Shown piece after piece: positions 9,984-20,247 of a stretch of 64,000 nt of DNA. A model generated the notes under the pieces. It made no database searches and was not told the DNA's origin. It saw nothing but the letters and a program-made list of their open reading frames with translations. The position numbers and the translations under genes are program-made. Origin of the DNA: Mycobacterium lepromatosis. GTDB taxonomy: Bacteria; Actinomycetota; Actinomycetes; Mycobacteriales; Mycobacteriaceae. Position 1 is the stretch's first letter; each line of letters starts with the position of its first letter. The stretch covers positions 1,550,001 to 1,614,000 of the forward strand of contig NZ_CP083405.1 of assembly GCF_000975265.2 (NCBI RefSeq), read 5' to 3'.

Positions 9984-10596
9984 ATGGATTTTTCCCAGAT
10001 CCAGCTGTCCGACGAAGACACCGCCTTCCACGACGAAACGCGAAGATTTATCGTCGCATACGTGATCAAAGAAGTCAGGCGTCAAGATCACGAGACAGGA
10101 GACAACTTCGATGAAGGGTCTGAATCTGGCGTTCGGCACTGCGGAGTACCTGGCCGCGGAATGGCAGCCGGCATCGGACAGCGGATTCAGCCAGATTCGG
10201 CAACGTATTTGGGAGTTAGAGATAGTGCTCGGGCCCACGTGTCGTGGGTGACTTGGGAGACTACCGTCATGGTGGCGCTGTTGGTGGTGAAGTTCTGCTC
10301 GGTCGAGCTTCATGCCGAGGTGTTACCTGGAGTTTTCAGCGGCCAGAACCGGATGTGCCTCGGCTATACTGAGCCCGAAGGCAGCGCGGATGTTGCCATC
10401 TGCGAGACCTGCGCGGTACGTGATGTTGGTAGCTGGCTGATTAACTGATCGAAGATGTTGACCATTGGCGCGCACAACTGCTCTTATAGTTTTCCTGGCC
10501 ACCAACACCACCCCTGGATGCAACAAAACACTAGAGTTTCACCATAGTTTCTAGTGCTGCAAGACTTGCTGGGCAGCGACATTCAGGGCATCTGTA
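9984..10596 (+). pseudogene. Acyl-CoA dehydrogenase (fadE family), decayed copy 3, 3' end deleted
   Basis: Starts at ATG 9984 behind a good ribosome site (GGAAGGAG) with MDFSQIQLSDEDTAFHDETR, a typical FadE N-terminus. AEVLPGVFSGQNRMCLGYTE (about 10310-10370) gives the FAD-binding region. A TGA at 10446-10448 interrupts the conserved N-G-S-K-M stretch; the frame continues as KMLTIGAHNC, then shifts to VFLATNTTPG and ATKH. The last recognisable piece is GSDIQGI near 10577-10597. The C-terminal half of the gene is absent, and the next bases belong to an opposite-strand esx fragment. It follows copy 2 at about 30 nt. Confidence 0.85.
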
Positions 10597-10618
10597 AATC
10601 ATGATGCATTCAGGTCAG

Positions 10619-10714
10619 CTATATAGCCGAGGTGGCCTCCAACGCAACCGCTTGAGCGCGGATGGTGGCACCATGCGCGTCGATCTCCCCAAACTGGTAG
10701 TTAATGTTTCCCAT
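10619..10714 (-). pseudogene. ESAT-6-like (EsxL/EsxN type) gene fragment
   Basis: ATG at 10714 follows a strong GGAGGAG ribosome site and opens MGNINYQFGEIDAHGATIRA, the N-terminus of the EsxI/L/N/O/V-type ESAT-6 family. After 31 codons a TAG at 10619-10621 ends the frame, and beyond it no WxG motif or second helix can be found, so about two thirds of the gene is missing. It lies 51 nt downstream of the intact CFP-10-like gene, the usual order for such pairs. The truncation coincides with the lost 3' end of the convergent fadE gene. Confidence 0.85.
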
Positions 10715-10765
10715 TATTTTGTCTCCTCCTGCATTGAAATTATTGATTAGCAGCAGTTTTCGAAA

Positions 10766-11068
10766 CTAGCTGCCAGAAAGGATCTGCTTCGAGGTCTCTT
10801 CTTGGTGCTCGTAGCGATCGGCGGCGGTACCCAGCTGGTCACGCACGTCCTCCAGCCGGGTCACAATGTTGCGAAACGCTTGATTCATCTGCTCCATGGT
10901 GTCGTGGGAGGTCAACTGGGCGGTCCCACTCCAGCCCGCACCAGCGATGTCCATCGAGGACATGAACATCTTGTGGGACTCGTCTCGCACGTTCTGGGCG
11001 TGCATGTCAAATTTGTGCGCCATGTCCCGCATCGCCTGTGGGTCGGTCATAAAACGTGCAATTGTCAT
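10766..11068 (-). CDS. CFP-10-like WXG100 protein (EsxK/J/P family)
   Basis: A 100-residue WXG100 protein started at ATG 11068, which follows a near-perfect GGAGGAG site; upstream in-frame codons are ignored for that reason. Features seen: N-terminal [16 protein letters not shown], the turn motif WSG at residues 46-48, MNQAFRNIV in the second helix and the type VII export signal Y86-x-x-x-E90 near the C-terminus, ending QILSGS. It belongs to the EsxJ/K/M/P/W 'QILSS' group exported by ESX-5-type systems. Normally it would pair with an ESAT-6-like partner, but the adjacent partner gene is truncated. PE and PPE genes precede it on the same strand. Confidence 0.93.
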   Translation of the reverse strand: MTIARFMTDPQAMRDMAHKFDMHAQNVRDESHKMFMSSMDIAGAGWSGTAQLTSHDTMEQMNQAFRNIVTRLEDVRDQLGTAADRYEHQEETSKQILSGS

Positions 11069-11135
11069 GCTTTTATCTCCTCCAGTTGATTTCATGGTGT
11101 TGTGGATGAAACAGTCACAACCGCAGCTTCTCTCC

Positions 11136-12368
11136 TCATCCTCCTGCGGGGTTGCGGGGCATCACGAAGGTTTTTGGTTGAATGCGCAGCGTAGTGTTGA
11201 CGCTGCCCGTACCGCCGCCTCCAATAGGGGCCATAGGTGCCATCGGTAACCCCCCCATCAGCGAAGCCGGTTCGCTTTCGGCTCCGGCGGCCATACTGGC
11301 TAGCGGCAATACCCGCGCCGCCGGCGTGACCGGCTGGCTGGCCGCGGTCCAAGATTCCGGCACCCGCAACAAGCCGATCGACGCGGCACGGCCCAAGCGA
11401 GCAGTCACCTGACCACCCGGGCTCGAACTCAGCAAGCCGCGGCTTACCGACTGTACAGCAGCACTTCCCATCGTCTGAACCGCGCTTTCTGCCGCCTTGG
11501 TCGCCGTCGGCGCGAAGCTCTTCATCACCGAACCCATGCCGTTGACCAGTGAAAAGCTCGTGTTAACCATTCCCGCATTGTTGTTGATCATCGAGCAGAG
11601 GTCGTTCACGGGCGACAAGTGCTGTGCAAAGCCACCCCACAACGACGCCGAGGTAGCCGACGAAGGGTCAGGAACAGCGTGTGGCATGGAGGCTCCTACC
11701 TGTACCTGCTGGCCCAGTTGCGGTTGCAGCGTCTCCGTCCTGGATAAAATAGCGTTCACCTCCTCATCGGCCATCTGATCGAGTGCGACTTGGGCAACTG
11801 CCTGCTCGGCCGCAGAAACCTCTTGGGCTAGCGCGATCTCACTGACCATCTGTGGCGCCGCCGTAAATGCCTTCATCGCCCCCACTGCCTCCATCGCGCA
11901 GGCCTGATAGCTCACCATCGCTGTCGCGTCTTGGATCCACATCTCGGCGTATTCAGCCTCGTTCGCCGCGATCGCGGGGGAGTTTTGCCCGAAAATGTTA
12001 GTCATCATCAGTAGGCACACCTGCGCGCGGTTCGCGAACACCAGCAGCGGCGGCACCGTCGTCGTAAAAGCCGTTTCGTAGGCGCTCGCCGCTGCCATGA
12101 GCTGGGTTGCGGTCAGCTCGGCGCCTGCGGCGTTCTGGCCCAGCCACCCCCCATATGGTATGACCCGCTCTGCCAGCGCCGCTGCCGACTCACCTACAAA
12201 TGTCATCAGCAATGCTTCGACCACTGACTGCAACCCCTGCGCCGCCGCAGTCAGCTCCTTGGCTAAAACAGTCCAGGCTGCGGCGGCGGCCAATATCGGG
12301 CCGGAGCCCGCGCCTAAATACATCCGGGTGGAGTTGGTTTCGGGCGGCAGCGCTGCGAAATCGAACAT
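11136..12368 (-). CDS. PPE family protein
   Basis: A 410-residue PPE protein. The N-terminal PPE domain begins [10 protein letters not shown] with the Pro-Pro-Glu at 8-10, and contains the alanine-rich helices and the [12 protein letters not shown] segment typical of the first about 180 residues. The C-terminal region is low in charge and carries GLLRVPESW near residue 333, a variant of the GxxSVPxxW signature of the PPE-SVP subfamily. The start follows a GGGAG site. PPE proteins are exported with a PE partner by type VII secretion; here the PE gene lies 55 nt upstream on the same strand and an Esx gene 67 nt downstream. The order PE-PPE-EsxK-EsxL is that of ESX-5-type clusters. Confidence 0.95.
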   Translation of the reverse strand: MFDFAALPPETNSTRMYLGAGSGPILAAAAAWTVLAKELTAAAQGLQSVVEALLMTFVGESAAALAERVIPYGGWLGQNAAGAELTATQLMAAASAYETAFTTTVPPLLVFANRAQVCLLMMTNIFGQNSPAIAANEAEYAEMWIQDATAMVSYQACAMEAVGAMKAFTAAPQMVSEIALAQEVSAAEQAVAQVALDQMADEEVNAILSRTETLQPQLGQQVQVGASMPHAVPDPSSATSASLWGGFAQHLSPVNDLCSMINNNAGMVNTSFSLVNGMGSVMKSFAPTATKAAESAVQTMGSAAVQSVSRGLLSSSPGGQVTARLGRAASIGLLRVPESWTAASQPVTPAARVLPLASMAAGAESEPASLMGGLPMAPMAPIGGGGTGSVNTTLRIQPKTFVMPRNPAGG

Positions 12369-12423
12369 CTCATCGCTCCCTTGTACTCGCTGGTAGCCAC
12401 TCGTGTGCAGCTAGCGACGTCCG

Positions 12424-12723
12424 CTACAAACTTTCGCGATTGACGGCCTCGGTGCTCGCATACGCCGACGAGCTCGTCAACAGGCTCTGGACTAACTCCT
12501 GATGACCGGCCGCACCCTGAGAGGCGTGCGCCTGGTACTGTTGCCCGTGGCTACTGAAAAACGCTGCTAGCATTAATGACACCTCATCGGCAGCCGGGGG
12601 GGCAATTTCAGTGGTCGTCGTGGCCGCCGCGGCATTACTTGCCGTTGTGGCAGCACCGAGGCTCTGCAGGGTGCTAGCTGCTGCGCTCAGGGCCTGTGGC
12701 TCTGCACTCACGAAGAAAGGCAT
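12424..12723 (-). CDS. PE family protein
   Basis: A 99-residue PE-only protein beginning MPFFVSAEPQALSAAASTL, with two alanine-rich amphipathic helices and a C-terminal YASTE that fits the Y-x-x-x-D/E type VII export signal. The start at 12723 lies behind an AGGAGG site. The Pro-Glu dipeptide that names the family, usually at residues 8-9 (QPEAL), reads Glu-Pro here. The PE-like length, the surrounding helix pattern and the adjoining PPE gene leave little doubt about the family. It should dimerise with the PPE protein encoded directly downstream. Confidence 0.92.
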   Translation of the reverse strand: MPFFVSAEPQALSAAASTLQSLGAATTASNAAAATTTTEIAPPAADEVSLMLAAFFSSHGQQYQAHASQGAAGHQELVQSLLTSSSAYASTEAVNRESL

Positions 12724-13082
12724 GCGGTTCCTCCTCGAAACTCAAACAATTCGACTACTGCACGAGGAAAGATCAAGCGACCTGCTCACCTGCGCTCTCC
12801 CTCTCGACTGCTTGGTGGTGCGAACTGGCCTCAATGATCACCGTTATGCAACGTCGGCAACAGGTTAAAACCACCCGAATTGCCGTAGCTTACGGTGCAA
12901 AGTGCACCCATCGTCCCGGTAAAAGGTTAATTCCATCTAAACAAATAAACACTAGGTAAACAGCATTCGAAAGATTTGTAAAATGGGCAATATTATTCCT
13001 GCCCTGTCACCGGTGTAATTGCTAGGTATGCTTCTCCGTTCGGGAGCGATGGGTACACCACACGCAGTGGATCCTCGCTATG
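12724..13082. other. Region upstream of the PE gene
   Basis: About 360 nt that must hold the promoter of the PE-PPE-Esx unit on the minus strand. No other gene is evident; bases 12940-13010 are unusually AT-rich for this genome. Confidence 0.4.
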
Positions 13083-13200
13083 TGCTACGTGATACCTAAA
13101 ACGATTATCGTTACTGACGCTAGTGGCGGCATCGGGCTGCGACGGCTAGTCGGTTACGTTGGCCCAGCGAAAATGTATGTGAATGTTATGTGGTAGTGGG
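13083..13200 (+). pseudogene. SDR N-terminal fragment
   Basis: The frame reads PKTIIVTDASGGIGL, which is the TGxxxGIG nucleotide-binding motif of short-chain dehydrogenases with the first Gly changed to Asp. It runs into a stop after about 35 codons and nothing further matches. A short relic only. Confidence 0.45.
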
Positions 13201-13407
13201 GCCGGTAGGTAAACACGACCGCCTTCGTGGCCACGAAATTGGGTACGGACTACACTTCATGGTTGCCTTCCCCCGACCTGTACCGCATGACGCAGTCCCC
13301 CAGCTTGCGCCTCGATGCATCGCGCCACATCTACAGCACGTCGTTGCCTATGGGTTGCTTCATTCCGCGAGAGTGGGCGGACAGTAAGCGCAGTACATGG
13401 TCGGCAC

Positions 13408-13665
13408 CGGATGGAGCGGACGGCGATTCGGGTGGTGACTGACATACTTGGTAACAGGATAGCTGAGACGGTGTGTGAGTGAATGCGCACGAGCACGGTC
13501 AACCACGCCAGTGTGGAATTGTCTAATGAGGCGGTCCTTCCACTGGAGGATCTCATGCGCGAGAACGCCGAACTCACAAGATCCAACGGCATTCTCAAAG
13601 CTGCATCCAACGGCATTCTCAAAGCTGCGGCATCTTTCTGCGCTGCCGAGCTGGACCGGCACTAA
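13408..13665 (+). mobile_element. IS3-family transposase orfA remnant
   Basis: A plus-strand frame interrupted by a TGA at 13480-13482 resembles the end of an IS3-type OrfA: RIAETVCE, then LMRENAELTRSNGILKAA and ASFCAAELDRH, the coiled-coil/leucine-zipper region and typical C-terminus. There is no OrfB (integrase) downstream and no inverted repeats were found, so the element is a dead fragment. An exact 24-bp tandem duplication lies within it. Confidence 0.65.
13581..13628 (+). repeat. 24-bp tandem duplication
   Basis: ATCCAACGGCATTCTCAAAG plus CTGC occurs twice without mismatch (13581-13604 and 13605-13628). It duplicates SNGILKAA in the OrfA relic and keeps the frame. Confidence 0.9.
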
Positions 13666-13879
13666 GTGTTGCGGCCTGCGGTGCGATGACTTAGCGCCTT
13701 CGGGCTGCTGTCATTGCCGCACGGTTCGCCTTTGTTGCTAAATGTGTCGAATCTGGTCGATGCATTCCACCGTTTTCGGAACTTTGTATCTGTCAAGCAT
13801 TATTCTTTGTGTAGTCGATCACCTGTTGCTCGGTCAACGACGTAGCCCCGTCGCTAGCGGAGTAGTTTGCATCACCGCG

Positions 13880-14900
13880 TGTACCCTGCGTTCCCGGCGC
13901 GAATCGGCGATTTCGACGACACACATGTCCGGCGATGCTCGGAGTGCGGCAAGGGCAGGCTTGACTCCGGCTGGAAAGACATTGATGCCGCCGGTGATGA
14001 TCATGTCAGCACGAGGGTCTACGATGTAGAAGTGGCTATCCGAGTACAGGTGGCCGATGTCGCCAGATTAACGGAATCCATCGTCAGTTGACGGTAGCGG
14101 CCGCGCCCCACCCAGATAGCGGTAGTCACTGCTCATCGGTGCGCGCACATACACGTCGCCATCTTCACCGGAACACAGCGGTCTTTGTTCGGCATCCAGA
14201 ATCCGGATCTCGTTATCCGAGAAGCCGCGGCTTACGCTCCCTGGGTGAGTGAGCCGCTTGTCGCTGCGCAATGCCGTGGGCCCCGGGTTCTTAGTTCCTG
14301 TCGCAGGAGGTCACAATCTGTTCGAGACCGAGTCGCTCGAACTAGGTATACAATAATCGGCTGGCATCACGGCAGCGTACTGCAGGATAAAGATGACGCT
14401 GGGCAAGCCTTGTTTAGTCGATCTCGGGTAGGGCTTCGATGCGCGCCAGCATGGTCGGTGTGGCTGTGAAGTTGGTAATCTGATACCGCTCGATTAAATC
14501 CAAAACTATTGCTGAGTAGAACTTTTCGAGCACTACGAGATAGTCGCTCCCTGTCAGAGATGAGGAGGGTGGAGAAGCCGTTGGTGTGATGCATCGGTAC
14601 GGGTACCAGTGGTTTGCAGCTGAACCACTGGTGTCCAGGACGATAAGAACGGCTCGCTGTGTTGAGGGATCCAAAGCGACGGCGCCAAATTAAGAATCAC
14701 CTTGGGTGCGCCGGTTGATTTTCTGCTGAAAATTTCTTTTTCTATCGGGAAATTGCTGCGGGAATTGGGCTCTCGGACTTGCAGCTGAGAATACGTATAG
14801 GTGGGTGCATGATCGAATGGTTTCTGTTCCTGTCGCAGGGTGCGGTTATCGGTGGCATACATCACCGAGCGGTCGTGCTACGCAGAGGACAGTGGCTTTA
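13880..14900 (-). pseudogene. Acyl-CoA synthetase (fadD family), decayed
   Basis: Read on the minus strand from about 14,870: SRKSTGAPKVIL (the Ser/Thr/Gly-rich AMP-binding loop, degraded), then PSLWIPQHSEPFLSSW, HHTNGFSTLL, YLVVLEKFYSAIVLDLIERY and NFTATPTMLARIEALPEID. After a gap come SRGFSDNEIRILDAEQRPL, YRYLGGARPLPSTDDGFR and DPRADMIITGGINVFPA. These are the ordered landmarks of ANL-superfamily acyl-CoA/AMP ligases, spread over several frames with stops. The N-terminal part upstream of the loop is not legible. It would have activated a fatty acid for the beta-oxidation enzymes whose relics surround it. Confidence 0.85.
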
Positions 14901-15599
14901 ACGGAATAACGTTCATCGATCATCTCGAGGCTCCCCGGCGCTAAGATGAAAGCATCTGGGATTTTACGGGAATTACCATCCTAGTGGCGGTCAGGACTCG
15001 GCGGCTGAAGAGCGGTCATCGCATGCTATGCGACGTGTTTCGGCATCCTGCGAACTTCGCTAAGTACGCTATCAACCTGTCGGGTACGTACGACGACAAA
15101 TTCAATTTCGGTTTCGGATCATGTTTGTGGCCAGCGGAGTTCGCTAGATTCGATGTTGTCCAGTAAAATCCGGTAGATCGGTTCGAGCAGTTTCGGAAGC
15201 CACCTGGCACTGACCACGCAGTCCTGGACGGCCGGCGACAAGAGTCAGCGTTCCAGACCGGCTCATTGGATAACGCTGGTTCTTGGTGGAAGCGGTCCTC
15301 GAATGATGTAATTCGTTGTAAAGTAATCGTATTTGGTGGAATCTCCAGCATAATCATACTGATCGGTTGCCCCGACTGACTCAGGCGGCAATGCGTCCTG
15401 GATCTCGGTACAACAGATAGCGGGCTTCGTTTTGGTGATTAAAGCATTCGGCTGAGTGGAGCGGCGTCGAGTTTTGGTCGGGCACGATCTGCGGCCGAGC
15501 GAAAAGACCGCGCTGTACCGCGCTCAGCCGGACCTCCGGAAGTTCCACTGATGAATGGAATGGGTTGACGGCGTTTAACCTAAACTAGGCAACAGCTTT
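14901..15599. other. Unresolved debris
   Basis: About 700 nt between the fadD and SDR relics. A 113-residue minus-strand frame (15016-15357) has no motif I recognise; decayed coding DNA is likely. Confidence 0.35.
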
Positions 15600-16120
15600 A
15601 GTGACGTTCGACACCTGGATTGCGTACACCTTGACGCGGAAGTTGGTTAGCATCTCGGTTTACACTTGTTCTGGCGTCGCGATGTGGACGCCGGTGCTAT
15701 CCCGATCGATTTCGCGCCAATGCCCGGGCGAAAGCATTCATGCTGGTTGTGGATGCCGATTAGGCAGTCTGTGTGCTGGTATCAGCTCGTGTGCCGCCGA
15801 CGATGAGATGAACACCAGCTGCGAATCCGCACGTATTCACGGCAGCACGGCAACGGTCACTACGAAACATGAATCCAGATTGATCGAGATGATTGCCTGC
15901 CATTGCTCGACTTTTTGCTTGTGCACGTATGTTCTGTCTAGCGAACCGGCCTTGTGAACGACAAGGTCGACTGATTCAAGTGTGTTTATGGCAGCAGAAG
16001 ATTCTGCTGTATCGGATGCATCGGTCACGATGTGGCGGTTCACGATCCCCGCGGAGCGGAGCAGACCTTGGCGTCGTTCCGCCAACACCACATCAGTATT
16101 CTAGTTCACACAGCCTGCGA
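15600..16120 (-). pseudogene. Short-chain dehydrogenase (FabG-like), decayed
   Basis: On the minus strand the frame contains GIVNRHIVTDAS, then VDLVVHKAGSLDRTYVHK (the NNAG region, degraded), VEQWQAIISINLDSCFVV and LVFISSSAAH (the catalytic Ser strand). Stops follow each block and the YxxxK motif cannot be read. It is a further broken member of the lipid-related cluster. Confidence 0.65.
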
Positions 16121-16259
16121 ACACGTGCTTTCCCGATCCTGTCGTTGCTGTCGGTGACCAGTGCGGTTCTGGTGTTCAAGGGGTGCCGAATATCTCTCGG
16201 ATGCGACAATGCCTGCGGTGAAAGTGCATGGATCGATTGTTCGGTCCGGTCTGACAACA

Positions 16260-16900
16260 CATTAGGTCTGGGTGTCGGCCAGCGGTCCGGCGTGCCCAGT
16301 CGACGTCATCCTCGGTGATCGTCTCAGCGAACTTGATATGCGTGTTAAAACCTGCACGGCACTTCGCCAGCGATGGGTCAGTGCCCCGCGCTGATTTCTC
16401 GTCCGACCACTGCCGCTCATGGCTGGTCCACAGCGTTTTCCAAGCTGCCTACTACTGCGATGATGGTGTGGATGCTGCAGCCGTGGACGACGAGATCGTG
16501 GAATCGACAACATATTTAGTCAAGGGCAGGTTGTCATGCGATGTGCATAGCCATGGAATTGTTGACTTTACTTGAGTTTTGGCACTAAAACATCCGCATG
16601 GTCGTGCCGTTGGGTCGCTAGTGCGGCGCAAGTAGGCTCGAATTCCTGCAATGCCGCGCCGAGGTCGGCGAGCGCGACTGCCTTGCTCTACAGCAGTAAA
16701 CCAAGCATGTAGGCAGTGCTGGTCTTAGTTGGTATGTGCACAACGGCGCCGTCACGGTTGCCTCGCCGTACCTAGACTAGCCCCTCAGTCTCCAAGATCT
16801 GCAGCGCTTCCCGAAGCGGGATCAAGTTGACGTTGAACTGTTCGACGAGCACTTCCTGGCGCGGCAACAGGTCGCCGTCGATGACCTTGTAGCACAACTC
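16260..16900 (-). pseudogene. GntR/FadR-type regulator with FCD domain, decayed
   Basis: Minus-strand pieces start with GDLLPRQEVLVEQFNVNLIP and LREALQILETEGLV, the winged helix-turn-helix recognition segment of GntR regulators. VRRGNRDGAVVH and ADLGAALQEFEPTCAALA follow, and the second half of an FCD domain (NHTIIAVVGSLE) appears near 16450. Frame changes and stops make it non-functional. Its place beside the fadD and SDR wrecks suggests it once controlled them (inference). Confidence 0.75.
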
Positions 16901-19386
16901 GTCAAGCTACGATTGCGCCCATCCTCAGCGTCGACAACCGGCAACGGACGTCGTCGCCAATTTCCAAGGTGGTCATCCGATCCTCGCAACTCGCTTAATT
17001 TAATTACGTGACCACCCGTGGCACTCACTGTAGTTAGTTTAGCAGTAAGATTGTAAATAGCTGTGTGAGTCTGTGTGAGTCGCGGTTCCGACGTGAACTG
17101 AACATGCTGGCCTGCTGTATGAGCGGTCTGTCCACCACGTTGAACGAGTCGGCATCACGGTGCAGGCACAATGCATGCCGATGTTTAGCCGTCACCCAGA
17201 AGTGGTGCTGGACGGTCTTTGCAGTAAGCTGAGCGAAACCGGTCGTGAGGTCGTGCCGGAATGGCGGTCTGTTACGTCACGGATCGGCAAAAAATCATCG
17301 GGAAAAACATTGCGACAGTTGTAATTGCCGACCCCGCTTTGTTCGGGTGTCACACCACCACCACGGCGTAGCTGTCAATATTTGCAATACTAGAAATAGA
17401 ATCTAGTCGTCGAACCGCGGTAAGTGAGGTTGCCTCGTTTGCGTTCAGTTATGTGATATACGGAGTGCACGTGGATGCATACTGTTTCGGACTATAATTT
17501 TGAGCCGGGCCAAGATTCTTCAGAAAGGAGTTTTGGATTGACCGGTATTGCGTTATCGCTCCAACCGGTTCTCGGCGGGTTGGTTCATCGTCGAATTTTC
17601 CTCCGACTCGATTGCCAGGAGAGGAGGGCCAGCAAAGATGGCGATGACTTATCAGGAATAGCGAATGTTTGATGCGGTGACTGTTCGTGCGGCCATTCTG
17701 GATTTGACCACCCGACAAAATGGTGTCTACTCCGACGGCGATCGCGAACTCTGGCTCGCCACCTTCCGTTATTGCGATGCTAGCTGCACCCGGAAATGGC
17801 GAGCTGGTTATCGATCTGCGCGCGTCCTTTAACGGCGACGATGGATAGCGATTGGTGACTGTCGATCACGAAATCACTGTCGAAGAAGTCCACACGGTAC
17901 TGTGCTTGTGTCGCGGCGCTTTTAGCTACTGCATATGGCGATACTACTCTGAATACCACCGGGGTATTTTCGAATGAACTGATTTACGAGCGCGATGGCT
18001 CGTATTTCTCTTCCTGCAATCTTGCCTAAGATGCGGTACCAAGCCGTCATCCGCGCTTCATGTGCGCAGTACCGCTACGTGGCATGACATGAACAAGGAT
18101 TGGCGCTGTTATCCGTTTTAGCTAGTGCCCAGGTATTGGAAGCTGGAGTTTCAGGTCGCTGAGGGTGTCCCACCCCGGCCAAGAGTATGGTACTTGGTTT
18201 ATGATGGGCCACCTAGACGCCGCCGAGATCGGTCGGCCATTTGCCTTTCTGGCGATATTCGGTAAGAACCGGCCCGGTAGCACGATAGTTGCCGATTTCT
18301 ATACGATGGCGCTATTCGACCTGCAGACCGGTGATGACCACCTATAATGGATTAAGGTATACCGCAAGCCAACCTGAAATCAGATGTACGGCGCAGGTTG
18401 GCTATGATTGTAGGCCGCCTCGGCCTTGAATATCAAAACTGGGCCGGAGGTGCATCGTAGGCCTTCCGTTGCGACGGTGACGAACGTTACTTCATCTGTT
18501 TCTAATAGATTGAACTGGTTGGTATTGACCAGGCTGGGTGATCCGTACAATTAAACCTGGCCGTAATATAAACGCGCGCATCGACAGCATTGGGTGTGTC
18601 TATTTACTACGGGAAGGTCTTCTGCTTCGGCCAAAACTACACCTACTCCATATTTTCCAGACCGGATGAACGATGATCGAGACGTTGCGCTCGGGTGAAA
18701 TGATCGAGTAGTTCAGCAGCACCGATGGGCATGTAGACCGGTAGTGAGTTCCGAAATGTGTGGGTGGCGTGGGCACCGGTGGAGACTCGCGGTCTCACGA
18801 ATGGCGTGCGATCAATTTAGATAACGGCATCGACCCCAGTATTTGACAGCAGTTCTACCGTACCAAAAGTAATGCGCTGAAACCATTCTCCGGCGTGGTG
18901 CCGAGCTATCCGGACCCGGCGCATGCTATCAGTAAGCCGCCTAAGTATGCCTAAGACGTCGAGGTCATGGTGGCAGCTACGTTCGATAGCCCGATGCTGT
19001 GCGGCCCTTGGTGCACCCAATTGCACCGGCTCGATATATGCCTCGACCATCACGGATCACTTGTTCCGCACTGCAGCTGTGGACGTCCTTGGAGAGTCTC
19101 TGGTGGCTGCTCCAGTGCATGGCCTGCCGGTGGATCAGGTTGTGTCGTTGTCAGTTTCAGGTCGTCGCTATGCGGTGCGTGAGGGGTTGGTTCAGGTAGG
19201 TCCCAACCAAAAACACTAGATAGCAAAGATTCTCCACAATCGGCTCTACCATACTACCGGAGGATGGGTCGCCCGGCCGAAATTACCGGTAGCACTGTGA
19301 CGTTCAGGTAGGATATGTCAATATGACCAATATGTGACTGGTGGGTTTGACGTGGTTCTTGTTGTTTCTGACATATCCTGTGGCGT
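16901..19386. other. 2.5-kb gene desert with unidentified relics
   Basis: No intact gene. Plus-strand frames at 17668-17830 (FDAVTVRAAILDLTTRQ) and 18165-18347 (GHLDAAEIGRPFAF, then FYTMALFDLQTGD) look like former coding sequence by composition. The first could be the start of a SnoaL/NTF2-like protein, but I cannot establish that. Minus-strand frames near 18.8-19.05 kb are likewise unassigned. Confidence 0.4.
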
Positions 19387-20106
19387 GTGTCAGTTTCTCG
19401 GCGTGACGTCCTCCAATTCGCTGTCTTGTCACCAGGCCTGTTAGGTCTAGGCGCCGCTGCCGCGGCGTTGTGCGCCGCACCAGCATCAACGGCAGGTTCA
19501 CTTGGTACCTTGTTGGACTACGCGGCCGGAGTCATCCCCGCCAGCCAGATCAGGGCTGCCGGTGCGGTGGGGGTAATCCGATACGTGTCTGATCCCAGGG
19601 GAACCTGGGCGGTTGGCAAACCGATTCAGGTCACCGAGGCGCGTGACCTTATCAATAACGGACTTAAAATCGTTTCCTGCTATCAATACGGCAAAGGCAC
19701 TACCGCAGACTGGCTGGGCGGTGCCATTGCCGGCCTCCAGCACGCCCAGCGCGGAGTGCAGTTACACACCGCCGCTGGTGGTCCTGTCACCGCACCTATT
19801 TACGCCTCGATCGACTCCAATCCCACGTATGAGCAGTACAAACAGCAGGTTGCTCCGTACCTGCGGTCCTGGGAGTCGGTGATCGGACACCAGCGCACAG
19901 GCGTCTACGCTAATTCAAGGACGATCACCTGGGCCCTACAAGACGGCTTGGCTTCGTATTTCTGGCAGCATAACTGGGGCTCTCCCAAGGGCTATACTCA
20001 TCCGGCTGCGAATTTGCACCAGGTTGAGATTGACAAGCGCACCGTTGGAGGGGTTGGGGTTGACATCAACACAATCCTCAAGCCCCAATTCGGCCAGTGG
20101 GCTTAG
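19387..20106 (+). CDS. Tat-exported DUF1906 glycoside hydrolase-like protein (Rv2525c-like)
   Basis: This 239-residue protein starts at GTG 19387. MSVSRRDVLQF gives a twin-arginine export motif (SRRDVL) followed by an alanine/leucine-rich hydrophobic stretch and an A-S-T-A cleavage region near residue 36. The mature part is a DUF1906 (Rv2525c-like) domain with a TIM-barrel-type glycoside hydrolase-like fold: GVIRYVSDP, SCYQYGKGT, APIYASIDSN, GVYANS and WQHNW are the recognisable strands and acidic/aromatic sites. The M. tuberculosis equivalent also neighbours fas, is Tat-secreted and affects the cell envelope, but its substrate is unknown. Here it is co-directional with fas, 575 nt upstream. 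Confidence 0.92.
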   Translation: MSVSRRDVLQFAVLSPGLLGLGAAAAALCAAPASTAGSLGTLLDYAAGVIPASQIRAAGAVGVIRYVSDPRGTWAVGKPIQVTEARDLINNGLKIVSCYQYGKGTTADWLGGAIAGLQHAQRGVQLHTAAGGPVTAPIYASIDSNPTYEQYKQQVAPYLRSWESVIGHQRTGVYANSRTITWALQDGLASYFWQHNWGSPKGYTHPAANLHQVEIDKRTVGGVGVDINTILKPQFGQWA

Positions 20107-20247
20107 GCGGTCTGGGGCCATTGGCGCCTTTACCGGCCTTGCCTGACGCTGGTGTCCGTGCACTCCGGCAAAATACTTGTTTTCGCTCGGTGCACAAGGC
20201 TTTAAACTTGCAGAGGATGCTTAGTGGCACGCACCTCAACACTGTAG

